64,000 nucleotides of DNA from Gemmatimonadota bacterium (lineage in GTDB: Bacteria > Gemmatimonadota > Gemmatimonadetes > Gemmatimonadales > Gemmatimonadaceae): positions 1-64,000 of the forward strand of contig JAQBYI010000006.1 in NCBI GenBank assembly GCA_027622655.1, read 5' to 3'. How positions within the stretch are numbered: position 1 is the stretch's first letter; each line of letters begins with the position of its first letter. Under the pieces are notes generated by a model. The model did no database searches, was not told the DNA's origin, and saw only the letters and a program-made list of their open reading frames with translations. Made by a program: the position numbers and the translations under genes. This document shows positions 53,555 through 62,102 of the stretch, one piece after another.

Positions 53555-54945
53555 GACGCGATCACGCTGAAGACGTCCTGCACGGTATCCACTCCATGAA
53601 CACGGAGGTTGCGCGGGGTTCGCGCGGGAACAGAGCGCTTGGAAACAAACGCGGACGTCATACCCATCTTCGCAGCCTCAGCCAATCGGCGTTCGACCTG
53701 CGACACCGGACGTACTTCTCCGCCCAATCCGATCTCGCCGACAAAAACAGCGTCTTGGTCGAGCGGCCGGTCGTGGACACTCGATGCCAGCGCAGCAGCT
53801 ATAGCGAGGTCGCCGGCCGGTTCCTGTAACCGCGCGCCCCCAACAACGTTCAGGAAGACGTCCAGCGCGGAACACGTCAGCCCTGCCCGGCGTTCGAGCA
53901 CGGCGAGCAGCATGGCGAGCCGCCTGGCGTCGAACCCGTTCGAAACACGTTGCGGGGTACCGAACCCGGCCTTCGCGGCGAGTGCCTGCACTTCAACCAG
54001 CAATGGTCGCGTGCCTTCGATGAGCGCGGTAACAGCGCTCCCGGAAGCTGTGGGCCCACCGCGGTGAGCGAGGAACAGCTCGGACGGATTCGCGACGGCA
54101 ACCAGGCCGGCTTCCGTCATCCTGAATACGCCGATCTCGTCGACCGAACCGAACCGATTCTTCGTCGCGCGCAGCACGCGATGGTCGAGCGAACTTTCGC
54201 CCTCGAAATACAGAACCGTGTCGACGATGTGTTCGAGCGTTTTCGGACCTGCGATTCCACCCCCTTTCGTGACGTGGCCGATCAGGAGGACGGCGACGCC
54301 GCGTTCTTTCGCAAAACGCATCAAGCGAGCCGCACATTCACGCACCTGCCCCACATTTCCGGGCGCCCCTTCGAGATCGCCGGTAAAGACAGTCTGGATT
54401 GAATCGATGATCAGAACGGACGGCGGATGATGCGCCGTCGTCGCGAGGATTGTCTCGAGCGAAGTCTCGGCGAGCAACGATACCTGCGCAGCGTGTCCGC
54501 CCAGTCGATCGGCGCGCAACTTGACCTGCAGCGCCGACTCCTCGCCTGAGACGTAAAGCGTGGGCGCGCCCAGGCGCTCTAGTTCAGCGGCGACCTGAAG
54601 GAGAATCGTGCTCTTTCCGATTCCGGGTTCTCCGCCTACGAGGACCAGCGACCCGGGAACGATGCCCCCGCCAAGCACAAAGTCGAACTCAGCGATGCCG
54701 GTGCGGATTCGTGACGACTCTGCACCGGACACGTCGCCCACTCGCTGTGGCTCGACCACGCGCCCACCGGTTCCGAGCGCGGATGAGCCTCCGCGGCGGC
54801 GCGCAGCAGAACCTGCCACGGACGCCGCGACAGGCTCCTCAACCAGCGTGTTCCACTCGGCGCACGTGTCGCACCGGCCAGCCCACTTCGGGTGCTCGGC
54901 GCCACAATCCGTGCAGCGGTACACGGTCCTTGCCCGCGCAGCCAT
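53551..54945 (-). CDS. radA: DNA repair protein RadA
   Basis: 464 residues. RadA branch-migrates recombination intermediates. The zinc finger uses Cys 11, 14, 25 and 28 (YRCTDCGAEHPKWAGRCDTC), the RecA-like domain has Walker A GGEPGIGKST (104-113) and the hallmark ATKNRFGSVDEIG, and the Lon-like C-terminal domain has GFDARRLAMLLAVLERRAG and VFVGEIGLGGEVRPV. It starts 5 bases after the dnaB stop and overlaps ispD by four. Confidence 0.97.
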   Translation of the reverse strand: MAARARTVYRCTDCGAEHPKWAGRCDTCAEWNTLVEEPVAASVAGSAARRRGGSSALGTGGRVVEPQRVGDVSGAESSRIRTGIAEFDFVLGGGIVPGSLVLVGGEPGIGKSTILLQVAAELERLGAPTLYVSGEESALQVKLRADRLGGHAAQVSLLAETSLETILATTAHHPPSVLIIDSIQTVFTGDLEGAPGNVGQVRECAARLMRFAKERGVAVLLIGHVTKGGGIAGPKTLEHIVDTVLYFEGESSLDHRVLRATKNRFGSVDEIGVFRMTEAGLVAVANPSELFLAHRGGPTASGSAVTALIEGTRPLLVEVQALAAKAGFGTPQRVSNGFDARRLAMLLAVLERRAGLTCSALDVFLNVVGGARLQEPAGDLAIAAALASSVHDRPLDQDAVFVGEIGLGGEVRPVSQVERRLAEAAKMGMTSAFVSKRSVPARTPRNLRVHGVDTVQDVFSVIAS

Positions 54946-54950
54946 GCCGG

Positions 54951-56372
54951 TTACGCCGGCGGGCGAGCTGTCCAGTTCTCGAAGCGCGTGAACTGCTTTC
55001 GAAACGACAGGCGAACATCGCCGGTCGGCCCGTTGCGTTGCTTGCGCACAAGAACTTCGGCGAGGCCTTCAATCGGCACGCCGTCCCTGGTCTTGTTCGC
55101 GTTGCCGTGCTCGTCAACCGCGCGCTCGTACATCTCTTCACGATAAATGAACATCACCACGTCCGCGTCCTGCTCAATCGCTCCGGACTCACGAAGATCT
55201 GAGAGCTGCGGCTTGCGGTTGTCGCCTGTACGCTGCTCGGGCGCGCGGGAGAGTTGCGACAAGGCGACCACAGGGAGCGATAGCTCCTTAGCCAGAATCT
55301 TCAAGGATCTGGAGATCATACTGATCTCCTGCTGCCGGTTTTCGCTCGACGGGCCCTGAAGGAGCTGCAGATAGTCCACAATGACCATCTGGATGCCGTT
55401 CTGTGCCTTGAGCCGACGCGCGCGAGAACGAAGTTCGAGCAGCGTGAGGCCCGGCGTGTCGTCAATCCAGATTGGCGCCTGGCTGAGGAACGCGGCGGCC
55501 TTTGCCAGATTGGTATGGTCCTGCTGATTGAGGCGACCGGAACGAAGTTTCTGGGCATCAATGAATCCCTCGGAAGCGAGCATACGCTGCACGAGAGAAT
55601 CCTTACTCATTTCCAGCGAGAATATCGCCGTCGGAACATTGCATTCGGCAGCAGCGTATTGCGCCACATTCAGCACAAAAGCGGTTTTGCCCATGGAGGG
55701 GCGTGCCGCGATGATCACCAGATCAGACGGCTGAAAGCCGAGCGTGATCGCGTCGAGGTCCTTGAACCCGCTTGGCACCCCAGTGAGAGGCCCGCCGTCC
55801 TTCAGCTGTTCGATTCGCTCCATCGCGGGCCAGAGCAGCTCCTTGAGGCGAACGAATCCTTCGCCGCCGCGCTGCTGGCTGACCTGGAAAACCTTGTGCT
55901 CGGCGAGGTCGATCAGCTCGTTCGCTTCGGACGGAGACTCGTGGGCTTCGACCACGATCTCCTGCGCAACCGTAATCAGGCGCCGGCGGAGCGCCTTTTC
56001 CCGGACGATTTGTGCGTGGTACTCGACGTTTGCGGCCGTCGGCACGTCATAGAGGAGAACACCGAGGTACTCCCGGCCACCGGCCGCCTGCAACGCGCTC
56101 TGGCGGTCGAGTTCTTCGGCCAGCGTAACCGGATCGACGACGGCGCCGTTTTGATGGAGCGCGAGCGCGGCGCGGAAAATCCGGCGATGCCCCTCGCGGT
56201 AGAACATCGACTCATCGAGGATTTCGACTGACCGCACCACGGCATCGGCGTCCTGCAGCATGGCTGACAGCACCGCTCGCTCAGCGTCTTCCGAATACGG
56301 AGGACGCCGATCACGCGACGTGTCACGCGACGCCAGAGGCGTTATCGAAAACTCTACGGGCGAGCTGGACAT
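54951..56372 (-). CDS. dnaB: Replicative DNA helicase
   Basis: 473 residues. DnaB unwinds DNA at the replication fork. The N-terminal domain (EDAERAVLSAMLQDADAV) is followed by the RecA-like motor with Walker A ARPSMGKTAF (223-232), FSLEMSKDSLVQRM, VIVDYLQLLQGP and SQLSRAPEQR. No intein is present. The start at 56372 overlaps the uracil-DNA glycosylase end by 50 bases; a later GTG at 56357 is possible, since conservation begins near residue 25. Confidence 0.96.
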   Translation of the reverse strand: MSSSPVEFSITPLASRDTSRDRRPPYSEDAERAVLSAMLQDADAVVRSVEILDESMFYREGHRRIFRAALALHQNGAVVDPVTLAEELDRQSALQAAGGREYLGVLLYDVPTAANVEYHAQIVREKALRRRLITVAQEIVVEAHESPSEANELIDLAEHKVFQVSQQRGGEGFVRLKELLWPAMERIEQLKDGGPLTGVPSGFKDLDAITLGFQPSDLVIIAARPSMGKTAFVLNVAQYAAAECNVPTAIFSLEMSKDSLVQRMLASEGFIDAQKLRSGRLNQQDHTNLAKAAAFLSQAPIWIDDTPGLTLLELRSRARRLKAQNGIQMVIVDYLQLLQGPSSENRQQEISMISRSLKILAKELSLPVVALSQLSRAPEQRTGDNRKPQLSDLRESGAIEQDADVVMFIYREEMYERAVDEHGNANKTRDGVPIEGLAEVLVRKQRNGPTGDVRLSFRKQFTRFENWTARPPA

Positions 56373-57243
56373 CTTCCCACGTCGGGCGCTTCCAGTTGGG
56401 GTTTCGCAGAAGCGCCGCGGGGTGGTAGGTCACGACCAGTGGCACCCCGTAAAACCGGTGAGTCTGCCCGCGTAATTTACTGAGTGGCAGCGAGGTCTGC
56501 AGAAGAGTCTGGGCCGCGAAGGTCCCGAGGGCAAGGATGACCCGAGGTTTGAGCAGGGCAAGCTGTTGCAGCAGATACGGGCTGCACGCCGCAATCTCGT
56601 CCGGCGCAGGATTCCGATTCCCCGGCGGACGGTGCTTGAGCACGTTGCAGATGAACACATCCTCGCGGCGGAACTTGATCGCATCGAGGATCTTTGTGAG
56701 GAGCTGACCTGCGGCGCCAACAAAGGGGCGCCCGGTTTCGTCCTCAGTAGCGCCAGGGGCCTCGCCGACGCAGACGAACTTCGCGTCGGGACTTCCTTCG
56801 CCCGGCACGGGGTTCGTAGCCGTCGCGTGGAGGCCGCACAGTTTGCACGCGGCGACCGCAGCCGCCAAGGCATCGAGCGAATCGATCTTGGCGGCAAAAG
56901 TCGCTCGGGCGGCGTCCGATACCGAGGCACCAATCGTGATTGGCCCGGATGGTTGTGGCGGCAGACGCGGGCCGGCCTTGGCCTCGGACGGGTGCGGCAC
57001 CGGCGGCGGGGCACTAGTCGCCGGCTCTGGCTGCGCGTACCGGCCGGGGAATGCGTAACGTCCCGTCTCGACCGGCGGTGATGGCTCTGCCGGCGCTGAT
57101 GCCCTTGCTCGAGGTGATGCTTTTACGGGCGCTCCGAGAAGCTTCATCGTGTCCTCAACGGTCAGTCCGTCGAGAACGAGATCCTGCTCACCGAGTTCCT
57201 TGCGCTGCTCCAGGTATTGCCTGAGGCGATCCTTAGCGTCCAC
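56323..57243 (-). CDS. Family-4-type uracil-DNA glycosylase
   Basis: 306 residues, with a 110-residue disordered Pro/Ala-rich lead. The core has VGEAPGATEDETGRPFVGAAG (active site), NVLKHRPPGNRNP and the end VVTYHPAALLRNP. The family removes uracil from DNA and carries a [4Fe-4S] cluster held by C-x2-C plus two later Cys. Here C133 and C136 are present, and C220 in AACSP, but the usual third ligand in NVxKCRPP is His (H204); a Cys five residues earlier (C199 in FICN) might replace it. The GTG start overlaps the coaBC stop by 11 bases. The first 40 residues resemble a helical DNA-polymerase-associated N-terminus seen in this family. Confidence 0.87.
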   Translation of the reverse strand: MDAKDRLRQYLEQRKELGEQDLVLDGLTVEDTMKLLGAPVKASPRARASAPAEPSPPVETGRYAFPGRYAQPEPATSAPPPVPHPSEAKAGPRLPPQPSGPITIGASVSDAARATFAAKIDSLDALAAAVAACKLCGLHATATNPVPGEGSPDAKFVCVGEAPGATEDETGRPFVGAAGQLLTKILDAIKFRREDVFICNVLKHRPPGNRNPAPDEIAACSPYLLQQLALLKPRVILALGTFAAQTLLQTSLPLSKLRGQTHRFYGVPLVVTYHPAALLRNPNWKRPTWEDVQLARRVFDNASGVA

Positions 57244-58444
57244 TCAGCAGCCCCTCAACGCGGTCGAGAATTGCGTCGGCGACCGCGTCCTTGGTCATGA
57301 GCGGAAGCGCCGCTGTGACGCCGTCGGGCCCGATAATTGTGACGCGATTCGTGTCGGTGCCGAAGCCTGCTCCAGGCTCAGTAGCGTCATTGGCAACCAC
57401 CAGATCCAGCTTCTTCGCCGTGCGCTTCGACTCGGCGTTGGCGAGCAGGTCGTCGGTTTCCAAAGCGAACCCGACCACGATGCAGTTCGCATTTCGAGCG
57501 TCCATCGTGCTCGCCAGAACGTCCGGAGTCGGCTCGAGATCAATCGCACCAGGGCCGGTCGGGCCTTTTTTGATCTTCGACGCAGGAACGCTCTTGGGGC
57601 GAAAATCGGCCGGTGCTGCTGCCATGACGAGCACATCGGCATTGGCGAGCGCGGATCGAACCGCACCCGCCAGTTCCTCGGTCGTGCCTACGCGTACCAC
57701 GTCACAACCGTCCGGCAGCGGAACAGAGATTGCGCCTGCAATGAGCGTCACGTGGGCACCCCGGCGAAGGGCTGCCCGCGCGACCGCGGTTCCCATCTTG
57801 CCGCTCGAGTGATTCGAGATGAAACGCACCGGGTCGATTGGCTCGCGCGTCGCGCCAGCTGTTACGACGACCCGCAGTCCTCCCAGAGCGGACCCCGTTC
57901 CGAGCAGTGCCGCGGCGGCGGCCAGTATCTCGTCTGGTTCGCGCATCCGGCCGGGCCCCGAGCCTTCGTCCGGTGAGGCCAGCGCCCCGCTTGCCGGGTC
58001 GACCACGACATACCCCAGCGAACGGAGGCGCGAAACGTTTGTGATGGTCTGCTGATGCGCCCACATCCGATCGTTCATCGCCGGAGCGAGCAGGACCGGA
58101 GCGTCGGTTGCGAGCAGGCAGGCCGTGAGGAGGTCGTCGGCACGCCCTGCTGCGGCTCTAGCAATGAAATCGGCGGTCGCCGGTGCCACAATGATCAACT
58201 CGTTTTGTCGCGCGAGCGCGATATGATCGAGAGCGTGGCCCTCAGCAACCAGCTCGGTGTGAACAGGCCGGCCAGTCAGCGCCTCGAACGTCAGGCCTCC
58301 AACGAAATCCCGGGCCGATCTCGTCATCACCACGTCGACGAGCGCGCCCTGTTGCGCGAGCGCACGCGCGAGAGACACCGTCTTGTAGCTCGCTATCCCC
58401 CCAGTAACTCCCAGGAGAACGCGCCGTCCGTCGAACGGCCGCAT
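57233..58444 (-). CDS. coaBC: Bifunctional phosphopantothenoylcysteine synthetase/decarboxylase
   Basis: 403 residues. It makes 4'-phosphopantetheine for CoA in two steps. The N-terminal CoaC half binds FMN (LLGVTGGIASYKTVSL) and has the His in DHIALARQN and the PAMNDRMW substrate motif with a Cys-bearing flap; the CoaB half starts at about residue 190 with VVVTAGATREPIDPVRFISN, the Ser/Gly SSGKMG loop and KIKKGP. It follows rpoZ after 44 bases, the usual gmk-rpoZ-coaBC order. Confidence 0.95.
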   Translation of the reverse strand: MRPFDGRRVLLGVTGGIASYKTVSLARALAQQGALVDVVMTRSARDFVGGLTFEALTGRPVHTELVAEGHALDHIALARQNELIIVAPATADFIARAAAGRADDLLTACLLATDAPVLLAPAMNDRMWAHQQTITNVSRLRSLGYVVVDPASGALASPDEGSGPGRMREPDEILAAAAALLGTGSALGGLRVVVTAGATREPIDPVRFISNHSSGKMGTAVARAALRRGAHVTLIAGAISVPLPDGCDVVRVGTTEELAGAVRSALANADVLVMAAAPADFRPKSVPASKIKKGPTGPGAIDLEPTPDVLASTMDARNANCIVVGFALETDDLLANAESKRTAKKLDLVVANDATEPGAGFGTDTNRVTIIGPDGVTAALPLMTKDAVADAILDRVEGLLSGR

Positions 58445-58488
58445 CGCGAGGCTCGCGGTCTTTCCAGGGGAGGCCGGCGGTACGTGCC

Positions 58489-58701
58489 CTACTCGCTCGG
58501 GCGGCGGCGCGGAACGACGCGATATTCGATGTCGCCGCTCGACAAGTCCTCGAGCGCCCGCGTGGTCAACTTCTTTTCGCCGATCGCAGACCGATCGCGA
58601 GGAAATTCGTTCAGCACGCGGGAAAATTTCGCGGCGACCAGTACCGCGAGGTACTTGTTGGCCGCATGAGCCGTGGCTTCGGCGGGAGTAAAAACGCGCA
58701 T
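58489..58701 (-). CDS. rpoZ: RNA polymerase omega subunit
   Basis: 70 residues. The product resembles the omega fold: AANKYLAVLVAAKFSRVLNE with the basic GEKKLTTRALEDLSSGDIEYRV, ending in a short Arg-rich tail. Its position between gmk and coaBC is the standard one, which strengthens a call that sequence alone would leave moderate. Omega helps assemble and stabilise RNA polymerase. Confidence 0.9.
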   Translation of the reverse strand: MRVFTPAEATAHAANKYLAVLVAAKFSRVLNEFPRDRSAIGEKKLTTRALEDLSSGDIEYRVVPRRRPSE

Positions 58702-58736
58702 GGTTCGGATCCGATCAAGGTGAATGGCTATTCAAT

Positions 58737-59378
58737 CTACAACTGGTAACTGGCAATCTGTTCTTCGAGGCGTTCGAGGAGCCCCGACACCTGGGCGTCC
58801 AGAGCGTGCACCCGACTCCGATTCAGGCCCTCAACGTCAATAATGGCAGAGACCTGACCTACTGCCGTGTCGAGGTCATCGTTCACAACCACATGGTGAT
58901 AGCGCTCGACCTGCTTCAGCTCTGCGTGGGCATTCCGGAGTCGCTCCGCCAGCTGGGCGTCTGTCTCGGTCTTGCGCTGCCTGAGGCGCTCCACCAAGGC
59001 GTCGACAGAGGGAGGAAGCACAAAAATGAGCACCGAATCGGTGAAACTCGATGCGAACTGCGCCGCTCCCTGCACGTCGATGTCCATGAGGACGTGCCGG
59101 CCAGTGCTGAGTACCTGGCTGACCTCGCTGCGAAGGGTTCCGTAATGCTTGCCGTGCACGAGCGCCCACTCGGCGAACTCCCCCGCATCCTTGCGCCGGA
59201 GAAACTCGTCTTCTGCCAGGAAGTGATAGTCCACGCCGTTTGTCTCGCCGGGGCGCGCAGCCCGGGTGGTACACGACACCGAGTAGCCGACGTCGTCGCG
59301 CTGACCCATCAGGCGACGCGCGATCGTCGTCTTCCCGACCCCAGATGGGGCCGAGAGCACGACCGGGAAGCTGGTCAT
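58737..59378 (-). CDS. gmk: Guanylate kinase
   Basis: 213 residues. Gmk phosphorylates GMP. The P-loop is SAPSGVGKTTIARR (residues 8-21), followed by VSCTTRAARPGETNGVDYHF (GMP binding), EFAEWALVHGKHYGT and VLMDIDVQGAAQF. It overlaps yicC by ATGA. The yicC-gmk-rpoZ-coaBC order is widely conserved. Confidence 0.97.
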   Translation of the reverse strand: MTSFPVVLSAPSGVGKTTIARRLMGQRDDVGYSVSCTTRAARPGETNGVDYHFLAEDEFLRRKDAGEFAEWALVHGKHYGTLRSEVSQVLSTGRHVLMDIDVQGAAQFASSFTDSVLIFVLPPSVDALVERLRQRKTETDAQLAERLRNAHAELKQVERYHHVVVNDDLDTAVGQVSAIIDVEGLNRSRVHALDAQVSGLLERLEEQIASYQL

Positions 59379-60253
59379 TCGAGGTTCTCCACCTGCTCGC
59401 GGATCCGCTCGAGTTCTTCTTTCAGCGACACAACTTCGGCCTGCATTGACGCGTCGTTACCCTTGCTGCCGACGGTATTGGCCTCGCGCAAGAGTTCCTG
59501 CAGCAGAAATCCGAGCCGCTTGCCCACGCCTGCATGGCCGGGAGCGGCAAGCGTTTCGCGGAACGCGGTGAGGTGGGCACGGAACCGGTCAATCTCCTCG
59601 CCAACATCCAGACGCTCTGCAATCAACGCTACTTCCTGGGCAAGCCGCTGTTCATCCAACACGCGACCTTCGAGGAGCGCGGTCACGTTCTCGCGCAACT
59701 TGTCCCGGTGCGCCACCACGCGCTCCGGGGCTCGCACCGCGATCCGGTTCAGCGTCGCCTCGAGCAACGCCAACCGATCGCGGACGATTCCGGCCAACTT
59801 CTCACCTTCGGCCTCGCGAGCAGCCAACAATGCCGTGGTCGCAGCGGCGACAATCGCTACCAGCTCGTCAGCGCTCCCTTGCTGTTCGTCCTCCGGGCTG
59901 GCCGTGCGGATGACATCGGGCATGCGCAGAACTGTTGCCACGTCGACAGCGCCGCCCAACGAATGCCGCTTCTGAAGCTCCGAAAGCACGGCCGCGCGTT
60001 CGGCGAAGGCCGCCTCGTCGATCAGCGAGCGCGCGCCGCCTGCCTGCTCTATGCGGCCGCTCACGGTCACGTGCCCACGAGACACGCGCTGACGCACGGC
60101 TTCGCGGACCTCGGCTTCCCAACGCGCCAGCTGCGACGGCAGCTTGATGCTTGGATTGAAAAACCGATGATTCACCGAGCGAAGTTCGACGCTGACGCGG
60201 GCTGACCCGACGAGTCCGTCGGCTGCCCCGAAACCGGTCATGCTGCGTATCAT
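59375..60253 (-). CDS. yicC: YicC-type endoribonuclease
   Basis: 292 residues. YicC proteins cut structured RNA and have been tied to small-RNA decay. It begins MIRSMTGFGAADG, the family signature, then VELRSVNHRFFNPSIKLPS and ends with the DUF1732 region GKRLGFLLQELLREANTVGSK and DASMQAEVVSLKEELERIREQVENLE. Its own promoter candidate lies just upstream. It overlaps gmk by four bases. Confidence 0.94.
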   Translation of the reverse strand: MIRSMTGFGAADGLVGSARVSVELRSVNHRFFNPSIKLPSQLARWEAEVREAVRQRVSRGHVTVSGRIEQAGGARSLIDEAAFAERAAVLSELQKRHSLGGAVDVATVLRMPDVIRTASPEDEQQGSADELVAIVAAATTALLAAREAEGEKLAGIVRDRLALLEATLNRIAVRAPERVVAHRDKLRENVTALLEGRVLDEQRLAQEVALIAERLDVGEEIDRFRAHLTAFRETLAAPGHAGVGKRLGFLLQELLREANTVGSKGNDASMQAEVVSLKEELERIREQVENLE

Positions 60254-60265
60254 AAGAAGCCGCGT

Positions 60266-60294
60266 AAGTTACTGCAGCATAACGCTTTTGTAAA
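60266..60294 (-). promoter_or_regulatory. Candidate yicC promoter
   Basis: Minus strand: TTTACA (60294-60289, five of six), a 17-base spacer, TAACTT (60271-60266, three of six). The ATG at 60253 lies 12 bases further on, giving a very short leader. The 52-base gap upstream of yicC is AT-richer than its surroundings, consistent with a promoter. Confidence 0.35.
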
Positions 60295-60305
60295 GCAGCG
60301 ACGCC

Positions 60306-62102
60306 CTAATTCCAGAACTGCCACCGAATGCCGTAAACGCTGGCAATCTTCGGCATTACGTAGCCTGGGAAGGTCTCGTAGTTGAGCCCTACCATGTTCC
60401 GGTAATCCCACGAAATGACGGCGCTGGCGATGCGAATCTCGAGCAACGTCCCGAAGACGCTGTACGCTTTGCTTACTTGGCCGATGGGGTCCGTGCCGTT
60501 CGGCACGAACAGGCGACTACGGAATTCGTGGTTGAGGGCAGCCATCACCTCGAACGTCGAGTTCGGAAACCGTTCGCGAAAGTCGGACGCAAACCAGAAC
60601 TTCGTGCGGACCTCAGTCTGAGGGCGAAACGGCGTTGCAGCGTCCCACTGTACCACGTTTGTTTGCACATTCCAGTTGCGCCACACGGGCCCGCCGGCGG
60701 AGACGGTCAGGGCACTCCCCTTGGGGATATCCACTGCCTGAGCGGCCGAATCGAACTCAACCGGCCCGCTCACGCGGCCAGCATCAACCCTTCGGACGCC
60801 GCCACCGATCCAACGGCCACGGACACGAACTGATGCGTCGATCGATGACGCCATGCGAGTAGCGCTGGCACCGGACGGCTTGTACGTGCCCGTGGTAGCC
60901 GCAACTCGAAACCAATTTCGGGGAGCTGCCTGAGCGCGAACATCCCAGACCGACTCACCGGAGAATCGCTTCCCCGCTGACGCGGACACCGAGGCCTTGG
61001 GTACGACAAACTCGGCGCGACCAAGAGGCGCAACGTCTGTGGTACCGCCGAGGGATCGGACGCGCGTGACCGCATTGAGCCGAAGCCGGCCGCGGTTCAC
61101 GCCGGCCTGCGCCACGTACTGCGCCTGCGATGCCGTTGTATCCCCCGAATCGGCGGCTACTCCGCTTACGCCAGCTGGCTGCTTGAGCGCTGAACCAAGC
61201 GTCGCGGCGACGAACTGGGCCCACGCACCTGGGCTCTGCGGGTTCTTCCACCCGATTCGTAGGTACGACGTCGATGTCGAGCCCTCATATGCCGGAAGAG
61301 CGTTTCCGTTGGGCGAATCGGTGAGGAGGAAACGGGCACCGACATTTCGCTTTAATCCCTGGCGCAGCACCGTGCCGTCGACACTCCATGAACCGCCGGC
61401 CCAGCCAATCCGTCCCATCGCTCCAAGCGCGTCGCCGTCCAGTCCCGGCACGGAAATCGTACTTACCTGCTGCGCCGCGAGTTGAATGACGGCGCCGTTG
61501 GACGCTCGGCGTCCGAAATATCCGCGGAAGAGGTTGAGATTCTCGCTACCGGTGAGAACGTCCGTGCGCGTTGACGGCGTCGTGCGGTCGACTCGCCACG
61601 TCACCGCATGCACGCGTAACTCGCCGGCGGCTTCCTCAAGCGAGATTTCTTCGAGTGCCCAGACCGGGATGAGCGCGTAGTCGGTTACCCCCGCGTTTCG
61701 AATCGTCATCTCTTCCCGTTCGATACCGTCGAGAAATATCCGCACCCCAGCCGGGTCCCCGTGCCACGCGACTATCGACGGCGCGAGCAGGAAGCCGGTT
61801 GTCATCAGGGTCACCCCTGGAACGTGGCTGAGCAACTCACCAAGCGTGAGCGCTCCGGCCGCGAAAAGCTCATCGCGGTTCCAGTGCGACGCTCCATTGC
61901 GGGCGCTGATCACGAGCGGCACAGGCGGCGCGGCCAGCGGCGCCTTGATCGTGTCCGCCTCGGTCAACGGGCGTCGGCCGGTCACAGCCGTATCGCCCGC
62001 TGTTGAGTCCGCTGGTGGCCGTGCGGGAGGTGCCTGTTGCGCCGCGATCGGCGCGCCGACGATGCCGGCCGCCAACGCGAGCGATCCGACGAGACGGATC
62101 AG
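60306..62102 (-). CDS. Outer-membrane protein with a TonB-plug-like N-terminal domain
   Basis: 598 residues if translation starts at the CTG at 62102, giving a signal peptide ([21 protein letters not shown]). That codon overlaps the pepA stop as CTGA and has GGGGGCG at about 6 bases upstream; no ATG or GTG is well placed. After a Pro-rich linker comes a plug-like domain: ELFAAGALTLGELLSHVPGV, IVAWHGDPAGVRIFLDGIER and ALEEISLEEAAGELRVHAV. The C-terminal 350 residues alternate in the manner of beta strands and end SVYGIRWQFWN with an aromatic last residues pattern, as in outer-membrane barrels. No complete TonB box or siderophore motif is seen, so the ligand is unknown. Confidence 0.75.
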   Translation of the reverse strand: MIRLVGSLALAAGIVGAPIAAQQAPPARPPADSTAGDTAVTGRRPLTEADTIKAPLAAPPVPLVISARNGASHWNRDELFAAGALTLGELLSHVPGVTLMTTGFLLAPSIVAWHGDPAGVRIFLDGIEREEMTIRNAGVTDYALIPVWALEEISLEEAAGELRVHAVTWRVDRTTPSTRTDVLTGSENLNLFRGYFGRRASNGAVIQLAAQQVSTISVPGLDGDALGAMGRIGWAGGSWSVDGTVLRQGLKRNVGARFLLTDSPNGNALPAYEGSTSTSYLRIGWKNPQSPGAWAQFVAATLGSALKQPAGVSGVAADSGDTTASQAQYVAQAGVNRGRLRLNAVTRVRSLGGTTDVAPLGRAEFVVPKASVSASAGKRFSGESVWDVRAQAAPRNWFRVAATTGTYKPSGASATRMASSIDASVRVRGRWIGGGVRRVDAGRVSGPVEFDSAAQAVDIPKGSALTVSAGGPVWRNWNVQTNVVQWDAATPFRPQTEVRTKFWFASDFRERFPNSTFEVMAALNHEFRSRLFVPNGTDPIGQVSKAYSVFGTLLEIRIASAVISWDYRNMVGLNYETFPGYVMPKIASVYGIRWQFWN

